A stretch of DNA of 64,000 nt from positions 102,714,992-102,778,991 of the forward strand of contig CM060953.1 of assembly GCA_030765055.1 (NCBI GenBank), in the 5' to 3' direction. The notes under the pieces were generated by a model. It had not been told where the DNA came from. It made no database searches and saw nothing but the letters and a program-made list of their open reading frames with translations. A program made the translations under genes and the position numbers. Shown here piece after piece: positions 53,291 through 63,059 of this stretch; within the stretch, counting starts at the first letter, position 1, and every line of letters begins with the position of its first letter. The stretch comes from Mantis religiosa (lineage: Eukaryota > Arthropoda > Insecta > Mantodea > Mantidae).

Positions 53291-53402
53291 AGAATTGTTA
53301 AGTGAAATACAGTTTTTGAAAGGGCGCTAATGACCATCGAGTTGAGTGCCCCTAAATTTTACTCATAATAATAAAGGTGTCGCAGTTATTTATTCTCCAA
53401 CA

Positions 53403-54113
53403 GACCAGCCCAGGAACGCCGACGAAGATCAAGTGGTGCGTGTTGGGGCTGTGGCCAGCCGAGATACCTGGAGAGAGACCGCCGACACCAAGCCGTCCAG
53501 CATGAAGAGCAGTTGGAAAACGAGCAAGGGCCGGCGTGACGATGGCACGTCGGCACCGTCGCCACCATCCCCCGAGTGACACTAGTGCCTGCAGCCGACG
53601 TACGGATGACAGCCTCATCGCGGATGGTTGCGTGAAAGGGAGGCCGTGCCGCCTGCTTGTGGACACAGGGGCAGCCGTTTCCGACATCAGACCTGACGTA
53701 GCCGGGGGATTGCCGTCCAGAAAACCGAGCGGACCATACCAGCTACTGACGGCATCGCAAAACACCTTGTCCGTGAAGAGGGAGGCCCTGCTGCAGTTGA
53801 CCTTGGGGCGGAATGCCTTGCGACTGTGGGTGTTCGTGAACGTGCCTGAGAAGGTGATACTGGGACTGGATGACCTCTGGGGCCACGAGACGACGGTCGA
53901 CCTCGACAGGAAGGTTCTGCAACTCAAGGGAGAAGAGGTGATGCTCCGAAACCCCGAAGAATGCCTTGGAATATGCAGGGTCATTCTGAAAGAAGACGTG
54001 GTTATCCCCGCGAAACGCGAGGTGGTAGTGTTGGCGCGCCTGGAAAGGCAGCTAATGAAGAACCTAATGCTGGTCCAGAAGGTGTCTGTGCACATACTGT
54101 GTAGCCAGGACAC
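53403..54113 (+). pseudogene. Gyp-E gag end and protease
   Basis: Begins with the gag continuation CWGCGQPRYLERDRRH, a knuckle that has lost its histidine and last cysteine. The frame from 53536 contains TDDSLIADGCVKGRPCRLLV, VDTGAAVSDIRPDVAGGLP (protease active site DTGA), LWVFVNVPEKVILGLDDLWG and LKEDVVIPAKREVVV. A frameshift near 54110 moves on to the linker. Confidence 0.85.
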
Positions 54114-54968
54114 TGTTGCCGTGCGGAGAGGAGGTGCCGGTGAGGCTGCTCAACCCAATAGACACCGATCACGACATCCAGGTCAGGACGGAGTTGGATA
54201 CGTGCCAGCCCATTGTCAGTGTAACGCCAATAGACAACACCCAGGAGCCGGTTCCGACGCAACACCGGCTGGAAGGTATACTGGAGAGGTCGGCAGACTA
54301 CCTGACGGCAGAACAGCAAGAGAATGTTCGACAACTGCTGAGACGAAACCAGCGCGTCTTCAGCCAAGGCAATAGCGACTACGGCCGCATTAACCGAGTG
54401 TTCCACCACATCGACACCGGAGACGCCCAGCCTGTTCGGCAACCACCCAGACGCGTCCCGCTGGCAAAACAAGCGGGAGTACGGAAAATGCTGGAGGACA
54501 TGAGATCCAGGAGAGTGATCGAAGAGTCTGACAGCCCATGGTGTACTTTCTAGTACTGGCGAAGAAGAACGGCGAGCCACGCTTCTGCGTGGATTACAGG
54601 AAGCTGAACGTATCACCAGGAAGTACTTTTTCCCCTTACCCCGGATTGACAACAACCTGGACACGGTTGCTGGTGCGCAGTGGTTCCGGACCCTGGACCT
54701 GAAGTCGGGTTACTGGCAGGTGGCTCTAGACCAGAGAGACAAGGAAAGCAGGTGGCTCTAGACCCGAGAGACAAGGAGAAAACCGCATTCTCTACAGGCC
54801 AAGAGCTCTGACAGTTGACAGTTATGCCCTTTGGTCTCTGCAACGCACCAGCTAGCTTCCAACGCCTCATGGAGTCAGTAGTGAGAGGATTGACTTATGA
54901 CGCCTGCCTGCTATACTTGGACATCATCGTCGTTGGCAAGACGTTCAAGACCATCACGACAACCTCAG
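54114..54968 (+). pseudogene. Gyp-E linker and first part of RT
   Basis: Frame 54116-54553: EEVPVRLLNPIDTDHDIQVR, LERSADYLTAEQQENVRQLL, DTGDAQPVRQPPRRVPLAKQ, ESDSPWCTF. The RT then follows in mixed frames: LDLKSGYWQVAL-type residues, a 31-bp tandem duplication (54718-54779) covering the VALD..DKE segment, VMPFGLCNAPASFQRLMESV and YDACLLYLDIIVVGKTF, where one of the two catalytic aspartates of YLDD is deleted. It is interrupted by the I-like element at 54968. Confidence 0.85.
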
Positions 54969-57034
54969 ATGATGATAATGATTTGTATATAAGGGCGTTC
55001 AACTGCTTGGTCATCAGCGCCCTTACAAAAATATAATTCATGGCAATAGCCAGATATAAATTAATCAAAATTTAAAAACAGATCAAAACAAAATGACAAA
55101 TAAATGAGCCCAAATGGGTAAAAAATAAAATAAAAGGCTATAATTTCCAATAAAATACCAAAAGACATAACAATTACTACTTTTAATATCAACTTGTCCA
55201 ATGGTGGTCGAATCAATCTGTTCCTTTTCTTTGGGGCAGGGCTAGCAGTTTCAGCAGGTTTTTCCTGCCTTTTCCTCACTATCGTTTGGGCAGTGAGAAC
55301 AGAATATACCCGCTCCACATCCTCAATGGAGGAGGACGGCTCCCGTACTGTTAACTTGGAATCGAGTCTCTCGATACGATCGGAAACTGTGACCGGCGAA
55401 GATGAAAGTCGCCGATCGGCGTCCTCTCCAAATGATTCCTCAAATGTTGACGGAGATGTTCGCGGACCTTTTTACTAGCCAGGTTTCCTTTCACTGGTGT
55501 TACTATTTACCTTAAAGAAGTCAGTTCTGTCATGCGAGGTCATAAATTTCCTTGGCGATACATTATATATTACCGGTTCACATGTTCTTGAGGTAGATGC
55601 TTTCGGCGGTAACTTGGCTGAATCCTTCTTAGGTCTGGACTTAGCGCGCTCAGTGTTATTTGTGCTGGTGTTTGTTGCTTTGGCTGTGATCTTGGTGTAA
55701 TTCATTTTCCGGATATTACTGTCCAGTTTATATCGCTGGTTTGTGTTGCGATTTCAAATCTAGGTAATGACTTAGCTGCAACTGCACTATAAGTAACGGT
55801 CCTGGGTAGAGAAGGCTGACGAATACGCAAGGTTCCGGGCTTCCAAGAAGGACGCTCTCTGTCTCTTACCCGGATCTCTTGGATAGCCCTTTCCTCCATA
55901 AACCGCGGGCATTCTCTGGAGTTAGAAGGATGATTAGCACTGCAGTTAACACATGTTGCAGGTGAAGTACAAGCATGTTCATGTTTGACTTCCTCGCAGT
56001 CAACGCAAGTAGCAACTCCATTACAAGAATCACTCGCGTGGCCAAACCGGTGGCATTTATAACAGCTCAGTGGATTGGGTATATACTACCTCACTTCAAT
56101 AGCTTCATACCCTGCCTTAATCCTTTGCGGGAGATCTACCCAATCAAAGGTAAGAAACAGAGTACGAGTGGGCACTAGTTCACCTTGTTCTTTGCGGTGA
56201 ACCCGATATACATTAGCCACACCTTGTTCTGCCAAGTCTTCCTGAATCTCCTCATTGGACATACCATCCAATGCGCTTGTGTTTACAACACCACGCGAGG
56301 AGTTCAGGGTCCTATGCAATTCAACGCGCACCGGATAGCTCGTAAGCATATTGGCTTTCAAGATATTTGCAGCCTGCGTCGGTGAAACAACTTCGACCAG
56401 GAGCGTGCCATTGCGAGATCGAGTACATGACCTTACAGGACCAGCAATATTATCTAAACCCTTCTGAATAATGAACGGGTTCACGGTAGTAAATTTTCGA
56501 CCTTCCTCAGCTCTACAAATTACTAAATAGCGAGGACCACAAGGCTCAGCTATTTCCTTTCCATTTTTTTGTTAAGGTGTGCCATAAGAAATTAAATGAG
56601 TTTCATCCACCAGTGCTACCCACCCACCACGGAGCCTAACAAGGGGTCATCCCACTGGGATGACAGGGCTACACAGTGTATATAGCGGGCTCACCGTCCC
56701 ACTCACCCTGGAGTTCAGTATCTAGTCCTGGCCGATTGATTAGGGGCGGGTTAGTCCCTAATCTCCCGTTTAGGCAAAGCATAAACCAAAGTAGTGTATT
56801 GGAAATACGCACCCTCCCGAATTCAGAAGAAGACTGGAACGAGCTCAGATGCGCATCCCTCAACCACCAGGAAAAACCTTTCTACCGACACGGGTCTCCA
56901 CGCACGGCCTACACGTGGGTGGGTGTTTTGTCTGACCCCTCACCATTAAGAGGAACACACATCGAGGTAGTCAGGGTGGCTCTGGACCCCGGGATCGCCG
57001 ATTCCCATACTTACATCAGTAGGCCCCTGGGGGG
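54969..57034 (-). mobile_element. ORF1-only I-like element in the Gyp-E RT
   Basis: 2066 bp between perfect 12-bp duplications CGACAACCTCAG (54957-54968; 57035-57046). On the minus strand: 5' end CCCCCCAGGGGCCTACTGAT and an about 0.45-kb 5' region, one gag-like ORF1 (about 56560-55061), then the 3' end AAGGGCGCTGATGACC...GTTGAACGCCC with an ATCATTATCATCAT tail. There is no ORF2 and no trace of endonuclease or RT, so it must be mobilised in trans. Confidence 0.88.
55061..56560 (-). pseudogene. I-like ORF1 (gag-like, CCHC knuckles)
   Basis: Minus-strand order: FTTVNPFIIQKGLDNIAGPV, NGTLLVEVVSPTQAANILKA and PTRTLFLTFDWVDLPQRIKA (RRM-like gag core), then after a frameshift near 56086 CYKCHRFGHASDSCNGVATC and CVNCSANHPSNSRECPRF (zinc knuckles). 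A basic linker follows (KPGTLRIRQPSLPRTVTYSA), then frames 55475-55705 and 55061-55318. An RNA-binding chaperone in the Jockey/I style. Two or three frame changes or stops break it, so it is not an intact gene. Confidence 0.82.
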
Positions 57035-57046
57035 CGACAACCTCAG

Positions 57047-57895
57047 CAAGGTGCTACATAGATTGAGGTGACCAACCTGAAGCTGAACGCGAAGAGGTGC
57101 CAGCTCCTACGCAAGGAAGTCAACCACTTGGGCCACATAGTCTCACCAACTGGAGTGGCCATAGACCTGGAGAAGACACAACTGCGAGAGATTGGCCTCG
57201 CCCGAAGAATAAGCGAGAATTGCGCAGTTTCCTGGGGCTGTGTTGTTATTACCGCCACTTCATAATGGGCTTCTCCAACATCGCCAAGCTCTCACTCGCC
57301 TGACAGAAGAACACCGGCCTTATGTGCGGACGGAGGACACCGAAGGCGCTTTCCAGCAGCTGAAGAAGACACTTTGCAGTACTCCTATTTTGGGATTCCC
57401 GCAACCAGGCGGCGCCTTCATTGTGGACACTGACGACAGTGACCATTGCATTAGAGGCGTCCTATCCCAAGTACGGGACGGCCACGAGCGGGTAATGACC
57501 TACTAGAGCAAGACGCTGTCCAAGGCAGAGTTGAACTACTGCGTCACCGGGTGAGAGCTGCTGGCGGTAGTGAAGACCTTGGAGCACTTCCACAAGTACC
57601 TGTACGGTCAGCCGTTCCACCTGAGGACTGTCCACTCCGCCTTAACTGGGCTACTTAGTTTTAGAAACCTGCAACACCAGACAGCCCATTCGGTCCAGGG
57701 GCTGCAGGAGTACGACTTCACCTCCGAACATCGTAGAGGGAAGAGTCACGCCAACGTAGAGGGCATGTCGCAAAGACCGTGCCCAGAAGAGTGCGGCCAA
57801 TGTACAAAAGTGGAAGAGAATGAGCAGACCGCAACTGTCAGAGTGCACAGCATTGCGTGCGGACGGATCGGATATCGCACGCCTTAGGAGGTGTA
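57047..57895 (+). pseudogene. Gyp-E RT end and RNase H
   Basis: TNLKLNAKRCQLLRKEVNHL and GHIVSPTGVAIDLEKTQ end RT. RNase H follows in changing frames: AFQQLKKTLCSTPILGFPQP, GAFIVDTDDSDHCIRGVLSQ, then MKTLEHFHKYLYGQPFHLRT with VHSALTGLLSF (the catalytic D of TDHSA changed to V) and EHRRGKSHANVEGMS. Homology to Gyp-F ends near 57895 and integrase is missing. Confidence 0.83.
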
Positions 57896-58964
57896 CCGTT
57901 TCCTGGGATGACTTAAAACGTGGAAGCGTTACATTACCAGAGATCAGTATAGGATGGTTAAGGTAAGGCACAAACTATTTCAAAATTGGATGTTTTTAAC
58001 GATGTCTTTACACTCTTAAGTTTTCAAATATAACAATATACAATTTCTCTTGTCTTCAGATCTTTAATGTGTCAATTAATTATCCTTGCCACTGGTTATA
58101 TATTATTATTTCTTTAACTACATTGAAAGTCTTTAGTGTTTCTTTTGTTTACAGTGTACTAGCTCCATGAAATTTGTCTTAATTGACGCGAGAAACACAG
58201 GGAAAAATTTGGAATAGAAATTTAGAAGATTTATCCAGAACTTACATAATAAAGCGAAGCCAAACAATGTTGTTTCCAATGTTCCTACGTACCCAGCGAC
58301 GAAGTGCAGATGTGATGTTCATTGTCCGAGATCCATGTCAGAAATCCCCTTTCTTGTACCGGAGCCTCCCAGACGAATAGTCCAAGCCGATCCCCCCGGT
58401 GCAGCGTCAATAAATTGTCCACAAGCTTTTGTCTACCTCTACAGGCGAAAGTAGAGCGCTCAGCTAGCGCTCCTAGCGCTCAGCGACGGAACTCGTAAGA
58501 GACTAGATGTAACTAGGCAGCATGGTTGGTAGTCTAACGAGCTGGAGATCACCAATATAGGTCAGTAGCTGGGGCAGTAGTAGTTAGCACGAACTAGATG
58601 AGTCTTTAGTAGTTATCGGGTGCAATGATCAGGTGCAATATTCCCCCCGCCGACGAAGCTGCCACAAACGGAGAGGGAGGCGAACGCACAACAACCGGGA
58701 AGCGGCATGCAAGAGAAAAGCAGAGCAGGATCAGCACACGACCAGCAGAAGAGCGTAGGAAACATAGGGAACGGTCACAACAAAGTATTAAATACGACTG
58801 CAATTTTTGGAGCTAACGCACGTATACAAATATTGCATCAAAATATAAGTGCAAAAGCACAATTAAAGGCAAGGCAGAAATAACAATAAAACTTAAGAAC
58901 AAGGGTAACAAAAGGGAGATTGAGAGTATGTAAATAACCTACAAATATATATGCACATCTATAT
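57896..58964. other. Unassigned DNA between Gyp-E and Gyp-F
   Basis: No element or gene recognised. A 63-codon plus frame (58625-58816) is basic and has no motif. Confidence 0.4.
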
Positions 58965-59464
58965 TGTAACTTTGTGGGTTCGCGAAATTAAAACTCCAAT
59001 TGCACAACTCAAAAATGTTCTTTATTTCCACCACATTACAGTCGGAACACTTGCCGATTACACAGAATTACGTAATACACACAATTACAATTCACCAGCT
59101 CGTCTGTCACAGGTCCACTGCACGCTCAGAGTTACGTACAACTACTCTGATGCACGTTTACAGTCTTCCGGTCCGTTAACTCACTCGGCGCTCCTCATGG
59201 CTGCTCGCCAAGAACTGAACTCACTCGCCAACTGCAGCCTCTTATTATAAGAATATCGCCGTTTCTCGAAGTCTCGCGATTCGGTGAATCATCCTACAGG
59301 TTCCAGACGTCAAGGAGGGGGAAAGAGATGGCTAACGATGTTTTTCCAACCATCACCCTCGTTACCGCTACAAGACAAATGGGTAGCCCTGGCCGAATGT
59401 TTCCCGTCTGCTGCTGCTACCCTGCTGAGGCTAGCTAGCCGTGCCCTCCGATAATTAGGTGACA
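58965..59464 (-). repeat. Gyp-F 3' LTR
   Basis: 500 bp, TGTAACTTTGTGGG... ...TTAGGTGACA, followed by CTGCTGCCTCCTC (complement of the PPT). The 5' LTR lies beyond position 64000. Confidence 0.82.
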
Positions 59465-60568
59465 CTGCTGCCTCCTCAAAGCTGGTCGTCCCGAACAGCA
59501 CCACAGTGGCGGGCCAGGCGATACAGGTGTACCACCAACATCTTTCCTCGAGGCACCTTCTGGATGCGGTAGAACACGTCGTTAATCCTCTTCACCACCC
59601 GGTACGTCCTTGCCATGGCTGCTGAAGCTTCGGGCAGCGTCCCTTGGTCCGGGTAGGACGGTACAACAAGAACAGGTCACCTTGCTGGAACACTTGGCTG
59701 TTGGCTTGTCTGTCGTATCGGGTCTTCATGCGGTCGTTCGCCTTCTGGATGTTCTGGCGAGCCATCTCGTGCATGTCGTGGAGGTGGTCCACCAGGTTCT
59801 CCACATACTCGGTCGCTGGCTGTTTCGCTTCGGAGGGCTTCCAAAAGCCAGGTCACAAGGGAGGCGTAACTCTCGGCCGAACATTAAGCTGGCTGGCGTC
59901 ATCCCCGTGGTGTCGTGTGTTGACGAGCGGTAGGCCAGCAAGAACAGTGGCATCTTGACGTCCCAGTCTCGCTGATGGCTGGCCAATACCTTCCTCAGAT
60001 GTTCCTCTAAGGCCTTGATGTACCTCTCGACAATGCCAACCGTCTGGGGATGTAGAGGTGTTGTGCGGGTCTTGTTAACTCACAGTCTTTCTAGTGCCTC
60101 CTTCATCAGGTTGGACTCAAAATTGGTACCCTGGTCGCTGTGGAGCTCCAATGGCACCCCAAATCGGCAGAACACTTGCTCCACGAGGTAGTCCGTAATT
60201 GTCGTTGCGTCTTTTTTCGGGATGGCATACCCCTCCGGCCACTTGGTGAAGTAGTCCACGACCACCATCAGGTACTTGTTGCCTCGGTCGGATTTTGGGA
60301 ACAGTCCAGCAATGTCAACGGCGATCCATTCGAATGGCGCTCCGAGGTTGTACTGCTGCATGCGAACCCGGCTCCTAGTCTGGGGGCCGCGACTCGTCGC
60401 GCACACGTGACACTGACGGCACCATCTGTCAGCGTCTGCTCGGAGCCTCAGCCAGCAGTAGCACTGCCGTAGTTTTTCAATCGTTCGGCTCGCTCCCAGG
60501 TGTCCTCCTGAAGTACTGGCGTGCACTTCCTCCCTGACTTCCGGGACATTACTCCGGGGAGGAACCAA
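59465..60568 (-). pseudogene. Gyp-F integrase
   Basis: Frame 60080-60568: H..H zinc-finger region (VHASTSGGHLGASRTIEKLR) with WCRQCHVC, FEWIAVDIAGLFPKSDRGNK (first D), LELHSDQGTNFE (second D). After a stop at 60080 the remaining parts continue in other frames: SHQRDWDVKMPLFLLAYRSS, SLMFGRELRLPCDLAF, MARQNIQKANDRMKTRYDRQ, RPTRTKGRCPKL and a final RLARHCGAVRDDQL. Integrates cDNA in active relatives. Confidence 0.86.
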
Positions 60569-61391
60569 CTGTTCTATCTGCGTCTTCCCATCGCGTGATT
60601 ACTATACCCGGAACAGCACGCCCTCTCTGGTCTTCAACGAGTCCCATTGGGCCCAGTAAGACTTGTAGGTGGCGCTCCTCGGTGCGATGTCCTCCCAGGT
60701 TGGTCTCGTCCCTGCCTCCACTTCCCTCAAGAGTGGCCCCAAGTCTGCGTCCACCAGCTGCTCCCTCCTCAGGCCTGCGCTATCCCAGTCGTCCGCAGTC
60801 ACTGCCGTGACTACTCGGAATGCTGCGGCATGCTTCTTCTCTTCCACTCTTGTGCACTGGCCGCACTCTTCTGGACAGGGTATTCGGGACATGGCGTCAG
60901 CGTTACCGTGGCTCTTCCCTCTGCGATGTTCCGAGGTAAAGTCGTACACCTGCAGCCTCTGAACCCAACGTGCTCTCTGGCCTTCCAGGTCCTTAAAGCT
61001 CAATAGCCAGGTTAGGGCGGAATGGTCAGTCCTCAGGTGGAATGGCTGACCGTACAGGTACTTGTGGAAGTGCTCCAAGGTCTTTACTACCGCCAGTAAC
61101 TCTCGTCGGGTGACGCAGGATTCTTCTCTGCCTTGGATAGCGTTTTGCTGTAGTGGGCTATCACCCGCTGATGGCCGTCCTGGATCTGCGATAGGACGCC
61201 TCCAATGCAATGGTTGCTGGCGTCCGTGTCCACAATGAAGGCGTCACCTGTTAGAGGAAAACCCAAAATTGGAGCACTGCACAGGGTCTTCTTCGGGTGC
61301 TGGAAAGCTTCTTCGGCACCCTCCGTCCACACATAAGGCTGGTGTTCCTCTGTAAGGCGGGTGAGAGGTTTGGCGATGTTAGAGAACCACT
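60569..61391 (-). pseudogene. Gyp-F RNase H and linker
   Basis: Two overlapping frames: AFQHPKKTLCSAPILGFPLT with AFIVDTDASNHCIGGVLSQI (61087-61332), then RRELLAVVKTLEHFHKYLYG, QPFHLRTDHSALTWLLSF (catalytic TDH) and SEHRRGKSHGNADAMSR (60602-61210), followed by the CPEECGQCTRVEE linker and WDSLKTREGVLFRV. One or two frame changes separate the pieces. Confidence 0.86.
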
Positions 61392-62192
61392 TTATGCAGC
61401 GTCGGTAATGACTGCACAGCCCAGGAAACTATGTAACTCTTTCTTATCCTTTGGGCGAGGCCAATCTCTCACAGCCTGTGCCTTCTCCGGGTCTGTGGCC
61501 ACTGCGGTTGCTGAGACTATGTGGCCCAAGTAGTTAACTTCCTTGCGGAAGAGCTGACATTTCTTCGCGTTCAGCTTCAAGTTGGTCGCCTGCAGACTCT
61601 GTAGCACCTTACTCAGATTCTCGACATGGCCTTCAAAAGTCTTACCGACGATGATGATGTCGTCCAGGTATAGCAGGCAAGCGTCGTAAGTCAGTCCTCT
61701 TATCACTGACTCCATGAGGCGCTGGAAGGTAGCTGGTGCGTTGCATGTGCCAATGGGCATAACTGTGAACTGCCAGAGCCCTTGGCCTGTCGAGAATGCG
61801 GTCTTCTCCTTATCTGTCGAGTCCAGAGCTACCTGCCAGTAGCCTGACTTCAGGTCCAGGGTCGAGAACCACTGTGCATCAGCTAGCGTGTCCAGGGTGA
61901 CGTCAAATCGGGGTAATGGGAAACAGTCCTTCCGGGTGACAGTTTTCAGCTTCCTGTAGTTCACGCAGAAGCGTAGTTTGCCGTTCCTCTTCGTCACCAA
62001 GACTACAATGGAACACCTGTCAGACTCTTGAACCACTCCGCTGGATCTCATGTCCTCCAGCATGTCTCGTACCGCCCCTTGCTTCGCCAGCGGAACGCAT
62101 CTAGGTGGTTGCCGAATAGGCGGGCGTCCCCGGTGTCGACGCGGTTTAGCACTTTGTCCCTGCGGCCGTAGTCACTGTCGCCTTGGCTGAAG
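61392..62192 (-). pseudogene. Gyp-F reverse transcriptase
   Basis: Frame 61392-62063 (223 residues): CVNYRKLKTVTRKDCFPLPR, STLDLKSGYWQVALDSTDKE, FTVMPIGTCNAPATFQRLME, LLYLDDIIIVG (catalytic YLDD at 61659-61670), KLNAKKCQLFRKEVNYLGHI. The palm is intact within this frame. The segment upstream (62064-62192, DTGDARLFGNH-like) is in a different frame, and a stop follows near 61392. Confidence 0.88.
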
Positions 62193-62945
62193 TCACACTA
62201 GTATCCCTTCAGCAGGTGTCGAACTTTCTCCAGCTGTTCTGCGGTCAGGTGGTCGGCCGCCCTCTCCAGTAATCCTTTTAGCCGGGATACAATGTGTTGC
62301 GTCGGCACCGGCTCCGGTGTCTTGTCGACTGCTGTTACGCTTACCATGGTCTCGCACGTTCCCAAATCCGTCCCGGCCTGGACGTCGTGATTGGTGTCCG
62401 TTGGATTTAGCAGCCTCACTGGCACCTCCTCTCGGCACGGCAGTAATGCCCTGGCTACGCATAGGCCATATACAGGCGTCTTCTGGTCCAGCATCATGTT
62501 CCTGGTGCTCTGGCCTTCCAGTCGCGCCGTCACCACCACCTCGCTCCTCGCGGGTACAACCATGTCTTCGTTCAAGGTGAACCTGCAGATTCCAAGGCAC
62601 TCTTCTGGTTGACGGAGTATAACCTTTACTCCGTTGAGCCGCAGGACCTTCCTGCCGACGTCGGCCATCGCCTCGTGGCTCCTGAGGGCATCCAGCCCCA
62701 GAATCACATCCTCAGCCACCTTCGCGACGAACACCCACATACGCACGGCATTCCGTCCCAAGGTCAGCTTCAGCAGGGCCTCCTTTTCCACAGGCAAGGT
62801 GTCTCCCGATGCCGTGATAAGCTGGTATGGTCGGCTCGGCTTTCTTGTCGGCAAACCCCCTTGCCAAATCAGGTCTGATGATGGTCACGGCTGCCCCGGT
62901 GTCCACCATCACGGGGCACGGCTTCCCTCACACCCAACCGTCCGC
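62193..62945 (-). pseudogene. Gyp-F protease and linker
   Basis: MMVDTGAAVTIIRPDLARGF (62712-62912) carries the protease site; a shift leads into 62198-62854: PYQLITASGDTLPVEKEALL, VILGLDALRSHEAMADVGRK, GLCVARALLPCREEVPVRLL, LERAADHLTAEQLEKVRHLL. This shows what follows LLPC..EE in a full copy; in Gyp-A everything after that point is deleted. Confidence 0.86.
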
Positions 62946-63059
62946 GATGAGACCTTCATCATTACGTCGGCTGACGGCGCGCAGTGTTACTAGAGGGCAT
63001 GGTGGTGATGGTGCCGAGGTGCCCCTCTCCGCGACGGCACTTACTCGTTTTCCGGCTGC

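Larger units (their letters stand above)
48189..53374 (+). mobile_element. Satellite-bodied I-like non-autonomous element
   Basis: Inserted in the BEL 5' LTR with an 11-bp duplication AGGTGTCGCAG (48178-48188; 53375-53385). The 5' end (TCCCCAAGGGGCCTACTG, GGGAATTGGCGATCCCGGG) matches the reverse-strand 5' end of the element at 54969-57034. The 3' end (GAAAGGGCGCTAATGACC...GTTGAGTGCCC and an ATAATAATAA tail) matches the I-like 3' ends. Between them lies only a degenerate minisatellite, split by an R1-clade LINE (48792-51649). No ORF1 or ORF2 of its own. About 2.3 kb without the LINE and its duplication. Confidence 0.82.
44036..53402 (-). mobile_element. BEL/Pao LTR retrotransposon, itself disrupted
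   Basis: Inserted in the Gyp-E gag with a 5-bp duplication carrying one change (GAGCA 44031-44035; GACCA 53403-53407), as expected for BEL/Pao. Outer ends are TGTTGAG and CCAACA. In minus orientation: 5' LTR remnant (53402-53375 and 48188 to about 48162), gag/protease (48160-47363), RT (47340-46545), then the Jockey LINE insertion, the end of RT, and the integrase C-terminus (44575-44156), then the 3' LTR (44155-44036). RNase H and most of integrase are deleted. Confidence 0.82.
42763..57895 (+). mobile_element. Gyp-E: Gypsy element split by two large insertions
   Basis: 5' LTR at 42763-43146 preceded by ATAC, then PBS, gag (43174-44035), the BEL insertion (44036-53402), end of gag and protease (53403-54113), linker and RT (54114-54968), the ORF1-only I-like insertion (54969-57034), and the remainder of RT with RNase H (57047-57895). 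Integrase and the 3' LTR are missing. The gag reading frame can be followed directly across the BEL insertion and RT across the second one, showing one ancestral element. Confidence 0.88.
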
